Assembly (NCBI RefSeq): GCF_009467825.1
Contig: NZ_WIOK01000013.1
Coordinates: 83,878 to 147,877 of the forward strand
Reading direction: 5' to 3'
Source: Cyclobacterium xiamenense
GTDB taxonomy: Bacteria; Bacteroidota; Bacteroidia; Cytophagales; Cyclobacteriaceae
DNA length: 64,000 nt
Positions 1 through 8,113 of this stretch are shown piece after piece; position 1 is the stretch's first letter; every line of letters starts with the position of its first letter. The position numbers and the translations under genes were made by a program. The notes below the pieces were generated by a model, which was not told the DNA's origin, ran no database searches, and saw nothing but the letters and a program-made list of their open reading frames with translations.

Positions 1-1254
1 TTGATGGTTCCCCGGAATTCCACCCAGGAATGTTTTGATTTCATCTTAGAGGATTTGGAAATGGCCATTTCAGCTTTACCGGAGAAGTTTACTGGAAATG
101 ATTTTGGTAGGGTGGATAAAGGGGCTGCATTGGCTTTTAAAGGACGGGTACTATTGTATATGGCCAGTCCGCAATTTAATCCGTCTAATCCTTATGGAAA
201 TTCTCATTGGGAACGTGCTTATATGGCCAATAACGAAGCCAAGGAATTTTTAGACGCTGGGGGTTACGGACTCTTAGATAATTATTCAGATATTTGGATG
301 CAACCCGGAAATCGGGAAGTTATTCTGGCAACAGTTTACCAGAATCCTGTGAAAGTCAATGGCAGACAAGAGCACTGCGTGCGACCACTATCTCAATCCA
401 GGAATTGTACGGGAGGAGATCAGCCCATATGGTCCTTAGTGGAGGCCTATCCTATGAAAGACGGATTTTTTCCCGGTGAATCACCCAATTATGCGTACGA
501 TGTTCAAAGCTTTTGGGAGAATAGAGACCCAAGATTTTACGAAACCATTGTTTATAATGGATCGCTATATGAGCTGGGTGGGCAAACCGGTAGAAGGCAA
601 TATACAGATATTCAATTGGGCGGTATAGATGACGGGTTTGGGCCAGGTTCCAATTCTGGCAGATCGGGTTTTTTCACTAAAAAGGGGATACAAGTGGAAC
701 TTCCAATAGAGCAGGCAGAACTAAACGATGTGGATTGGGTGGAAATTCGATACGCTGAAGTGCTGTTTAATTTAGCTGAGTCTGCAAATGAAACGGGTCG
801 GCCAGAAGAAGCACTAGAGGTTTTATTGCAGATAAGAGAAAGAGCTGGAATTGAACCCGGGATCGATTCGATGTACGGATTGCGAGTGGGGATGACCCAG
901 GATGAACTAAGAGAAGCCATCTATCACGAAAAAAGGATAGAGTTTACCTTTGAAGGGAAAAGATTTTGGGACCTTAGACGGGCCAGAAAATTACATACTG
1001 AGATTGATGGAATGAGGAAATTTGGTTTGCAGGCAAAACTAAAAGATGGTCTAGATCCGGTTGGAGGTGATGAATTTTTGCCTGAAGATTTTGATTACGA
1101 GGTTACTGAATTATTTAATACAGGACAAACAGAAATGTTTACTCCAGAATCGTATTACTTCTTTCCTATTCATCGTGATGAGATAGAAAAAAATCCTAAT
1201 TTGGAACAGAATATTGGATGGGATGGTGGTACATTTGATCCTACGCTAAACTAA
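1..1254 (+). CDS. SusD/RagB-family outer-membrane glycan-binding lipoprotein, C-terminal part
   Basis: This is the C-terminal 417 residues of a SusD-type protein, which caps a SusC transporter and binds glycan at the cell surface. The reading frame is open at base 1, and SusD proteins normally have 500-650 residues with a lipobox, so the start lies to the left of the window; the TTG/ATG at the edge is not the real start. The family signature is clear: a 'VDWVEIRYAEVLFNLAES' segment (TPR-like helices) and 'HEKRIEFTFEGKRFWDLRR' near residues 310-328, ending with the usual 'YYFFPIHRDEIEKNPNLEQN' tail. Its SusC partner should lie immediately upstream. It shares the AT-rich composition of the next 9 kb and probably heads the locus that follows. 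Confidence 0.93.
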   Translation: MMVPRNSTQECFDFILEDLEMAISALPEKFTGNDFGRVDKGAALAFKGRVLLYMASPQFNPSNPYGNSHWERAYMANNEAKEFLDAGGYGLLDNYSDIWMQPGNREVILATVYQNPVKVNGRQEHCVRPLSQSRNCTGGDQPIWSLVEAYPMKDGFFPGESPNYAYDVQSFWENRDPRFYETIVYNGSLYELGGQTGRRQYTDIQLGGIDDGFGPGSNSGRSGFFTKKGIQVELPIEQAELNDVDWVEIRYAEVLFNLAESANETGRPEEALEVLLQIRERAGIEPGIDSMYGLRVGMTQDELREAIYHEKRIEFTFEGKRFWDLRRARKLHTEIDGMRKFGLQAKLKDGLDPVGGDEFLPEDFDYEVTELFNTGQTEMFTPESYYFFPIHRDEIEKNPNLEQNIGWDGGTFDPTLN

Positions 1255-1719
1255 CGTACCGCACGATTTTACAGAGATAGTAAATGATTGAATTGCCTTT
1301 CTCTTTGATGTCAAATAAAATGTGAAGTTATTGGTGATTATTCGGAAAATAAGTTGATATACGTGACAACTAATAATGAATGATTCGATTGCCAATAATT
1401 TCACATTTTTTTATCTACGGTTTTTTTGAATAAGGAATTTCGTATGCCTGGTTTTGTTTCGTTTCTTCAGGTATCAAATCGTTTTCAAACTGGAAAAAAG
1501 CCTTTCTCTTTTGATTTTGTTCCTTACAGGAGTACTAATTTTTAGTTTTTTCATCTGTAATAAATAAAATGGCATTTTAGTGGTTGAAATTATTTCTTAT
1601 CGTGCACCGTAAAAGTTAAAGTAAGTCAACTTCATAAAGTTTATATAAATATTCAATCGATCGGGGACCAGCCCGATGGGGCTAAGGATTTGGATGTTAC
1701 AAATTAATAACTAGCAAAG
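1255..1719 (+). other. gene-free leader between susD and the next operon
   Basis: AT-rich non-coding stretch. Close to the downstream gene are two overlapping small stem-loops: ATCGGG (1660-1665) can pair with CCCGAT (1672-1677), while AGCCC (1670-1674) can pair with GGGCT (1679-1683), so only one can form at a time. No good TAnnTTTG promoter match and no strong T-tailed terminator were found. Confidence 0.4.
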
Positions 1720-4179
1720 ATGAATAAATTACTCCTATTGGCAGTGGCTATGGTTTGCGTAACAGCATGTCATATTTCAAACAATGAATCACCTCTCGAA
1801 AACGATTATTTTGAGATATGCCTTGACAGCCAAGGACAGGTAACAGCACTAGTAAGAAAAAAATCGGGAAAAAATCTTTTGATGCCAGGGTACAGTGTTT
1901 CGTTGGTAACGATTGAGAGTGAAGGAAACGAGTATTCCATTTCGAGCTGGAAACCTAGTGGCGAATTGTTAAAACTCAGATTTGATGAGTTGGGAGCAGA
2001 AATGGATGTGAAAGTAAATAGCAAGGACACGCACTTGAGCTTTGAAATTACACGATTAACTAGTGATAAACAGATTGATTTAGTTACCTGGGGGCCCTTT
2101 CACGTAACACCTTCCGAGAAAATAGGCCAATCAATCGGAATAGCTTACGATGATTCCATCGCTGTTGGTTTTATGGGGCTGAACCTAAAAAGTCGCGGTG
2201 GATTCGAACAGATAAGCCGGGGGAGGTTTGGAAATGCTGCTCAAAAGATTGAAGGCGGCGCAAGTTTGACGGGGTTTGTGCGTAATCGTTCCGTTTTTCG
2301 TACGGTGGATAATTGGGAGCAAAAGTTAGTACAAGTAGTGCCGCTACATGATAGCGATGCCGAAATTACGGGTGCTAAATTTGCTTTTTATTGTGTCCCG
2401 ACTGCTAACCTGACTGCGGTAATTGAGCAGATTGTGCTGGAAGAAAATTTGCCTCACATAAAAAATGGCGATACCTGGAATAAAATTTCCAACTATTCTA
2501 CCTCTTCCAAATTCATTATGCCATATAATGTTGACAATATTGAAGCCTGTATAGACATTGCGGAAAAAGGAGGTATCACCTGTATTTACCACGGTAGCAT
2601 TTTTGAAACATGGGGAACCTTTAACCTACGCGAGCGTGATTTTCCAAATGGTTACCAGTCGGTGCGTGAATGTTCCGATAAGGCTGAAAAACACGGCATC
2701 ACTCTTGGAGCCCATACCTTGACTAACTTTATTACCACAAACGACCCGTTGGTATCTCCGGTCCCGCACCCTGACCTGGTAAAGGCTGGTACAACCAAAT
2801 TGGAAAATGATATTTCCGCTGATGATACTGAATTATTCTTGCAGGATGAATCGATGCGTTCGGCGTACTACGAACCCAATTTACACAAAGTGAATCCGCG
2901 TTGGCAAGAACATACCGCCGTGCTTATTGGCGATGAAATTATTGAATATGCCTACGCCACTGCTGACGGGAAGCTGCTGTTAAAAGACTGTAAACGAGGA
3001 GCATTCGGAACAAAAGCTGCTGTCCATAAAAAAGGAGCGCAAGTTGCCCGCTTAATGTCGCATGGGTATAAAGTATTTTTCCCAAACATTGTCCTGCAGG
3101 ATGAAATGGCGAAAAATCTGGCAAATTTTTTTAATGCAGCCAACCTGAAACGCATCAGTTTTGATGGGATCGAGGGAGGATTGGCAGCTGGTCATGGCCG
3201 GTATGGAAGCGACCGTTTTGTAAAAGTGTTCTACGATAATTTATCAGACCCGAATATTGTTGCTAATTCATCGGATGTTACCCATTTTGGATGGCACTAT
3301 TTTTCAAACGAGAGCTGGGGCGAACCATGGACGTCTGAGAACTTTAGAGAGGCGCACTTAGGACATCGTATAAGGGTTCAGAAAGGACTAAAAGAAGATT
3401 TGCTACCCCGTAAAATGGGACAATTCAGCATTAATGAAAAAACCACCAAAAAAGACATGGAATGGGTGATGGGTCTCGGAGCAGGTTTCGATGCAGGTGT
3501 TGATTTTTATATAAGTCCCAATTTCTTGGAGATTAACAGCAAAGCCGACGAAATTTTGGCTGAGATCAAGAAATGGGAAGATGCACGAATGAAAGGCTTA
3601 TTTACGGAAGAGCAAAAAGAAAAACTTCGTGACCCATATACGTTTTATGGTTTGGAAGTAACCGATGGGATTGCAAAATTGATTTTTATCGAATCCTGGT
3701 CTCCAGAAGGAGGAAGCGCATCTGGCGAAGATGCGGAAAATACGCTGCCCGCTGCCATTTTGGTTAGTAGCCCGGAGGCACCGGTTTCACCCGACTACAA
3801 ACATGTGAATAGGACCACCGAGCCAGGTCTTCCAACCTCCAGTACATGGGAATATTTTTGTGTCGGAGAAAAACGGCGGTTACACTATGTAATTCGCCTT
3901 CAAAAAACGTCCGAGAGCTCAGTAACCGGTGTTTATTTGAAAGTGGGTACTCAAAAAGCGATAATGCCATCTACCTTAGAACCCGGAGATTACCTACTCA
4001 ACGAAGGAAACAAAATTCTCAAACATTTTTCAGAAAATCATTTGCTTAAAGGGGAATTCATACTGGAGACGGCTTCCTTTACGGTAAACGAAGGTCGCAA
4101 CCTGATTGAATTCGACTACAAAGGGAATGAACTAACTGCTGGGCCTGAGATGCTAGTAAATTTTAAAACAACGAAATAA
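1720..4179 (+). CDS. putative polysaccharide-degrading lipoprotein of an unrecognised family (paralogue of the 8114-10561 gene)
   Basis: I do not recognise a named family. The N-terminus (MNKLLLLAVAMVCVTAC) is a lipoprotein signal, so the protein is probably anchored in the outer membrane or periplasm. Residues 25-250 look like a beta-sandwich, followed by a probable TIM-barrel region with motifs shared with its paralogue: 'YHGSIFETWGTFNL', 'GAHTLTNFITTNDP', 'ISFDGIEGG' (near residue 480) and 'ESWGEPW'. The acidic residues in FDGIEG and GEPW are plausible catalytic residues, by inference only. A small insert near residues 355-445 has the pattern 'IGDEIIEY...CKRGAFGTKAAVH'. The C-terminus (about 640-819) looks like another beta domain. 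It lies 4 bases ahead of a GH172 gene, surely in one operon, which supports a glycan-processing role. Confidence 0.72.
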   Translation: MNKLLLLAVAMVCVTACHISNNESPLENDYFEICLDSQGQVTALVRKKSGKNLLMPGYSVSLVTIESEGNEYSISSWKPSGELLKLRFDELGAEMDVKVNSKDTHLSFEITRLTSDKQIDLVTWGPFHVTPSEKIGQSIGIAYDDSIAVGFMGLNLKSRGGFEQISRGRFGNAAQKIEGGASLTGFVRNRSVFRTVDNWEQKLVQVVPLHDSDAEITGAKFAFYCVPTANLTAVIEQIVLEENLPHIKNGDTWNKISNYSTSSKFIMPYNVDNIEACIDIAEKGGITCIYHGSIFETWGTFNLRERDFPNGYQSVRECSDKAEKHGITLGAHTLTNFITTNDPLVSPVPHPDLVKAGTTKLENDISADDTELFLQDESMRSAYYEPNLHKVNPRWQEHTAVLIGDEIIEYAYATADGKLLLKDCKRGAFGTKAAVHKKGAQVARLMSHGYKVFFPNIVLQDEMAKNLANFFNAANLKRISFDGIEGGLAAGHGRYGSDRFVKVFYDNLSDPNIVANSSDVTHFGWHYFSNESWGEPWTSENFREAHLGHRIRVQKGLKEDLLPRKMGQFSINEKTTKKDMEWVMGLGAGFDAGVDFYISPNFLEINSKADEILAEIKKWEDARMKGLFTEEQKEKLRDPYTFYGLEVTDGIAKLIFIESWSPEGGSASGEDAENTLPAAILVSSPEAPVSPDYKHVNRTTEPGLPTSSTWEYFCVGEKRRLHYVIRLQKTSESSVTGVYLKVGTQKAIMPSTLEPGDYLLNEGNKILKHFSENHLLKGEFILETASFTVNEGRNLIEFDYKGNELTAGPEMLVNFKTTK

Positions 4180-4183
4180 CACA

Positions 4184-6259
4184 ATGGATAAACTATTTTG
4201 CTTTGTCATAGCTGTAGTGGTTTGTGTTTCCTGCCAAAGGAGTAACGAACTAAACCTCTCTACCCTACTCAAGGAAATGGTCGACCGTGAACAACTCACG
4301 CGCTTCCCCGAAAAGGACTACCAAAGCTTGCAAGCGAGCAGCTATAACCGGGAGTCAATTTCTCCGGATAAGCCCGGTTGGTTTGCAGACTCTGACGGAA
4401 TTGGATTTATCCGGACCGAAGACGTGAACGGTGAAACAGAATGGGTAATCATGGAAGACGAAGGCCCCGGTGTGATTACCAAAATATGGGCCGTATGTTT
4501 CTATTACGGGCTTAATGATACGACGGGTGCCAACATTAAATTTTATCTTGATGGAAATCCAGATCCGGTTATCAATACTAATTTTTTCGAATTAGTCAAA
4601 GGCCAAGACTTTGTAAAACCTCCTTTTGCAGAGGAGACTGCTCGTGCAGGAAACTTGTATTTCCCGATCCCCTATGCCAAAAGTTGTAAGATAACGATGG
4701 ATAGAAAATCGTTTTACAACATTATTAACTATCGAAAGTATCCGAAGGGAACGCCCGTGAAAACCTTTACAAGAAAAGATTTCGATGATCTGGCTGGCCT
4801 GACGGAAGAAATTGGAGCAATTCTTTTGAATCCTCCAGCGGCAGTAGGTATGGTATCGGAGGAGGAGCAAATCCTAAAAAAGGGAGACACACTGAAGGTG
4901 CAACTCCCGGAGGGACAACATGCCCTTCGTCAATTGGAGATCAAAATTCATGCAGCAGAAAATTATTCTCAGGCACTTCGTTCAATCATTTTGACCGGTC
5001 AGTTCGATGGAAACACGACCGTGTGGACGCCCGTTGGCGATTTTTTTAACAATGTAGGAAAAATTGAGACCTACGATATGTGGGAGCGTTCAGTAAAAGA
5101 AGACAGTACCATGATTTGCAGGTGGGTAATGCCTTACCGGGAAAGCGGCTCCGTAGGCCTTATAAATCTGGTTGATCAACCCGTTACCGTATCGTTGAAG
5201 ACTATTCAAAATGAATACCGGTGGAATGAAAATAGCATGCATTTTTATGCCTCATGGCGTCACGATTCGCCGACTCCCACTTTTCCGTTGTTCGACTGGA
5301 ATTTTCTCTCGGCTGAGGGCCAGGGGGTCGTTGTTGGCGACCAGTGGACGGTACTGAATCCTACCGAGGGATGGTGGGGCGAAGGTGACGAAAAAATTTA
5401 TGTAGATGACGATTTTGACAGGAATTTCCCTTCTCATTTTGGTACCGGAACAGAAGATTACTATGGCTGGGCCGGTGGTGTTGTTCCTACTCCTGCTGAC
5501 CAGTTTTCGAAACCATTCCTCGGAAATATTATTGTCGGACATCCCCGTTCACAGGGCTATAATGTATGCTCCCGTACGAGGGTTCTCGATGCCATTCCGT
5601 TCAATGAAAAAATTAAATTTGATTTTGAGTCTTCCTGCGGAACGAGGCAAAGCTGGTTTTATTTGCAATACGCCCAAACTACATTTTGGTATGGAGTACC
5701 GGGTGTAACACATAATCGGCCGCCATCGCCGGAAATGGCAGCACAAGCCCTGCCTAAACTAGAGGATCTCCAAGCGTTCATTGAAAATGCAAAAAACGAA
5801 TTGTTTGTGGTGGGGGGTGCGCTGGAAGCTGAAAACATAAACCTTTCTGGAAAGTCTGAAGCAGTCGGTGAGGATTTTGCTGAGATTCAGGTTTGGGGAG
5901 AAACAAGTAACGGCGATTTGAAAAATCTTTGGTTTGAACAGCCCGGAGATTTTGCCGAATTTACACTTACGGAACAATTTGAACCATCAAAACTAAAAAT
6001 CGCAACAGCAGTTGGTCGAAATAGCGGAATTTTTAAAATATTCGTAAATAATAAACATATACTCACGCAAGATCTCTATTCAAACCACGCCGGAATTACA
6101 AGTCCCTATATCGATTTGGGCGAACATAGTCCGGTTGACAATGCTTTCAAAATAAAATTTGTATTTGAAGGGATAAACGAGGAAGCCCAGAATATTGACC
6201 AAAAAGCTGCGCTTGGAGTTGATTTTTTTCTGATTGAAAATAATTTCCTAAACCGGTAA
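4184..6259 (+). CDS. DUF2961 / GH172-family glycosidase lipoprotein
   Basis: DUF2961 proteins form glycoside hydrolase family GH172, whose characterised members act on alpha-D-fructofuranosyl or alpha-D-arabinofuranosyl linkages; which linkage this one attacks cannot be read from sequence. The lipobox (VVCVSC) predicts a lipoprotein. The double jelly-roll DUF2961 domain covers roughly residues 50-530 and has the family landmark 'FGTGTEDYYGWAGG' near residue 418; the Glu in GTGTEDY is a likely active-site residue. Residues about 545-691 form an extra C-terminal beta-sandwich resembling a carbohydrate-binding module, absent from the shorter paralogue at 6766-8055. The start lies 4 bases after the preceding stop, so the two are co-transcribed. 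AT-rich codon use matches its neighbours. Confidence 0.88.
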   Translation: MDKLFCFVIAVVVCVSCQRSNELNLSTLLKEMVDREQLTRFPEKDYQSLQASSYNRESISPDKPGWFADSDGIGFIRTEDVNGETEWVIMEDEGPGVITKIWAVCFYYGLNDTTGANIKFYLDGNPDPVINTNFFELVKGQDFVKPPFAEETARAGNLYFPIPYAKSCKITMDRKSFYNIINYRKYPKGTPVKTFTRKDFDDLAGLTEEIGAILLNPPAAVGMVSEEEQILKKGDTLKVQLPEGQHALRQLEIKIHAAENYSQALRSIILTGQFDGNTTVWTPVGDFFNNVGKIETYDMWERSVKEDSTMICRWVMPYRESGSVGLINLVDQPVTVSLKTIQNEYRWNENSMHFYASWRHDSPTPTFPLFDWNFLSAEGQGVVVGDQWTVLNPTEGWWGEGDEKIYVDDDFDRNFPSHFGTGTEDYYGWAGGVVPTPADQFSKPFLGNIIVGHPRSQGYNVCSRTRVLDAIPFNEKIKFDFESSCGTRQSWFYLQYAQTTFWYGVPGVTHNRPPSPEMAAQALPKLEDLQAFIENAKNELFVVGGALEAENINLSGKSEAVGEDFAEIQVWGETSNGDLKNLWFEQPGDFAEFTLTEQFEPSKLKIATAVGRNSGIFKIFVNNKHILTQDLYSNHAGITSPYIDLGEHSPVDNAFKIKFVFEGINEEAQNIDQKAALGVDFFLIENNFLNR

Positions 6260-6261
6260 GT

Positions 6262-6755
6262 ATGAAACCAACCGTATATAAAACCCATAATTTGTTATTT
6301 TTCAGCTTGTTTGGCGATTCGTTTGAAACACTGCATGTAAATTGGAAACGCATTGAATCGGGCGCCGATACCCGTAATTCGTAGATTAATGAAGGAAAAG
6401 CAGGTGAAATAAATACAAAAAACACCACGGAGTGCTTGATGCCGACATCATCCATTTGCGCCGCTCCGATGGCCGTGACTGGGACGGTATTTTGCACGTA
6501 AATTCTGAGGATAAGGAAAAGGGATTACTCATGTTGTACCATTCGATGAACAAACAAATTACACGCACTATCACCGTTCCGGTATACTATACAGGGCTGC
6601 ACAGTCGGTTAGTGTTGGAAAACCAGCAGGGAAACCAAATCGCTACTGTCTCCCGCGATGTTGAAATTGCAATTGAAGTGGAAATCCCGGCAAAAGGATA
6701 CAGTTATTTTATTTTAAGAAAACGCACATTTAAGGTGAAGTATAAATTAACTTAG
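6262..6755 (+). pseudogene. doubly truncated remnant of a 941-residue enzyme homologous to the 18538-21363 gene
   Basis: The first part reads 'LFGDSFETLHVNWKRIESG', matching 'LFGDSFASLHENWKRVESP' (residues about 199-217) of the intact 941-residue protein, then hits an in-frame TAG at 6382-6384 and continues as 'INEGKAGEI'. Around 6410-6425 it jumps, in another frame, to 'KKHHGVLDADIIHLRR', matching 'KKHREVLDADLIHLRR' (residues about 840-855), and runs on to the C-terminus. Relative to the intact gene it lacks about residues 1-185 and 232-839. The downstream piece is an open frame of 107 codons from a GTG at 6432, but it lacks any catalytic domain or signal peptide. It lies between two GH172 genes and shows that an enzyme of this type once belonged to this gene set. 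Confidence 0.88.
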
Positions 6756-6765
6756 AAAGAGTACT

Positions 6766-8055
6766 ATGAATAAACTGAATAGTAAAAGAATGTTTGGATT
6801 GTTTCTGGCTGCCACTTTGTTAATTGCCAGTTGCGGGGTTCATAATGAACAAACATACTGGAATGCAGGCAGCATTACTGAACTATACCGGGCTGCTCCA
6901 GCCGGAGTTCATAGCCGTTGGATTAGCCCTGAAAATCCAACTGGAGAAAAAGGCAAAGGTGGTTTTATGAACAAGGGAGCGAAAGGCAATGCCTTTTACA
7001 TTGTTCAGCCTGGCGCATCCCAAACGATTTTTGATGTAGGCGGTGCGGGCATTATCAACCGGATGTGGCTTAGCGGTACCATTGGTGTTAATGCCAGGCA
7101 ACGAAGAGCTGTTCGGATTGATATGTTTTGGGACGGGGCCGAAAAACCGGCTGTATCGGCACCAATCGGCGATTTTTTTGGGATAGGATTGGGATTATCG
7201 GCAAAATTTGATAGTGAGCTCTTTTCCAGTCCCGAAGCTCGTTCGTTTAATTTTACTGTCCCTATGCCTTTTCGAGAATCGGCAGTCATTACCCTAACGA
7301 ACGAATCAGATGAAGAGGCATGGATATGGTACGACATCAATTACCTGCAGGTGGAGAAACTTCCGGATGATGTGTTATATTTTCATGCCTACTGGAACCG
7401 GGATATGAAAACGACTCCCGGTGAAGACTATGTTATTCTGCCCACCGTAGAGGGACGTGGGCGGTATATTGGAACCAATATTGGCGTTATCGGCGATTCT
7501 GTTTACCGCGGAACATGGTTTGGTGAAGGTGAAGTAAAAATATTTCTCGATGGGGACAAGGATTTGCCAACGCTCGTGGGAACGGGAACAGAAGATTATA
7601 TTGGAACCGGTTGGGGACAGGGGGAATTTGCTTCCCGCTATTTTGGCTCTCCGGTTGCAGATAAAAACCATGACATTTATGCATTTTACCGGTACCATCT
7701 TCAGGATCCGGTGTATTTTCATTCGGCATGTAAAGTCACCATTCAACAAATGGGTAATGCCGACAAAATCAAAATTGCTGAAATGAGGGAAAATGGAGCC
7801 GATATTACCCCGGTTTGGTTTTTGGGGAACGATGGGAATAAAACCATTCATCGCCGGCTTCTCGATGAAGAAAATCCACCTCAGGTTGAAGATGACGATT
7901 TTCCGGTAACATCAACAAATTTTTATCGAAGCGATGATGTTTCTGCAACAGCCTATTTTTACCTGGATAAGCGGGAAAATAACCTTCCAGAACTCCCAGG
8001 GCTTAATATAAGAACAAAGGATTTACACGAACGGGTTTTTCCATACCTGAAATAA
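6766..8055 (+). CDS. DUF2961 / GH172-family glycosidase lipoprotein, single-domain form
   Basis: Second GH172-type protein in the operon, 429 residues, about the length of the DUF2961 domain alone. The signal ends in a lipobox (LLIASC). The landmark 'VGTGTEDYIGTGWG' lies near residue 270, and the characteristic N-terminal 'IINRMWLSG' and 'APIGDFFGIGLG' segments are present, as in other DUF2961 proteins. It is only distantly similar to the 691-residue neighbour and lacks its C-terminal beta-sandwich, so the two may cleave different linkages of one glycan. It starts 10 bases after the end of the decayed fragment and shares the AT-rich codon use of the block. Known GH172 substrates are fructo- and arabinofuranosides; the exact activity is not predictable here. 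Confidence 0.86.
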   Translation: MNKLNSKRMFGLFLAATLLIASCGVHNEQTYWNAGSITELYRAAPAGVHSRWISPENPTGEKGKGGFMNKGAKGNAFYIVQPGASQTIFDVGGAGIINRMWLSGTIGVNARQRRAVRIDMFWDGAEKPAVSAPIGDFFGIGLGLSAKFDSELFSSPEARSFNFTVPMPFRESAVITLTNESDEEAWIWYDINYLQVEKLPDDVLYFHAYWNRDMKTTPGEDYVILPTVEGRGRYIGTNIGVIGDSVYRGTWFGEGEVKIFLDGDKDLPTLVGTGTEDYIGTGWGQGEFASRYFGSPVADKNHDIYAFYRYHLQDPVYFHSACKVTIQQMGNADKIKIAEMRENGADITPVWFLGNDGNKTIHRRLLDEENPPQVEDDDFPVTSTNFYRSDDVSATAYFYLDKRENNLPELPGLNIRTKDLHERVFPYLK

Positions 8056-8113
8056 GATCATGATTTTGTTTTTTATAAATTGAGTTAAATGAAATTAGAT
8101 AAATAAATAAATC

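Noticed and set aside
6432-6755. A functional small gene of 107 codons
   Set aside because: It matches only the C-terminal tail of a 941-residue enzyme, has no signal peptide, and is preceded by a broken piece of the same gene.
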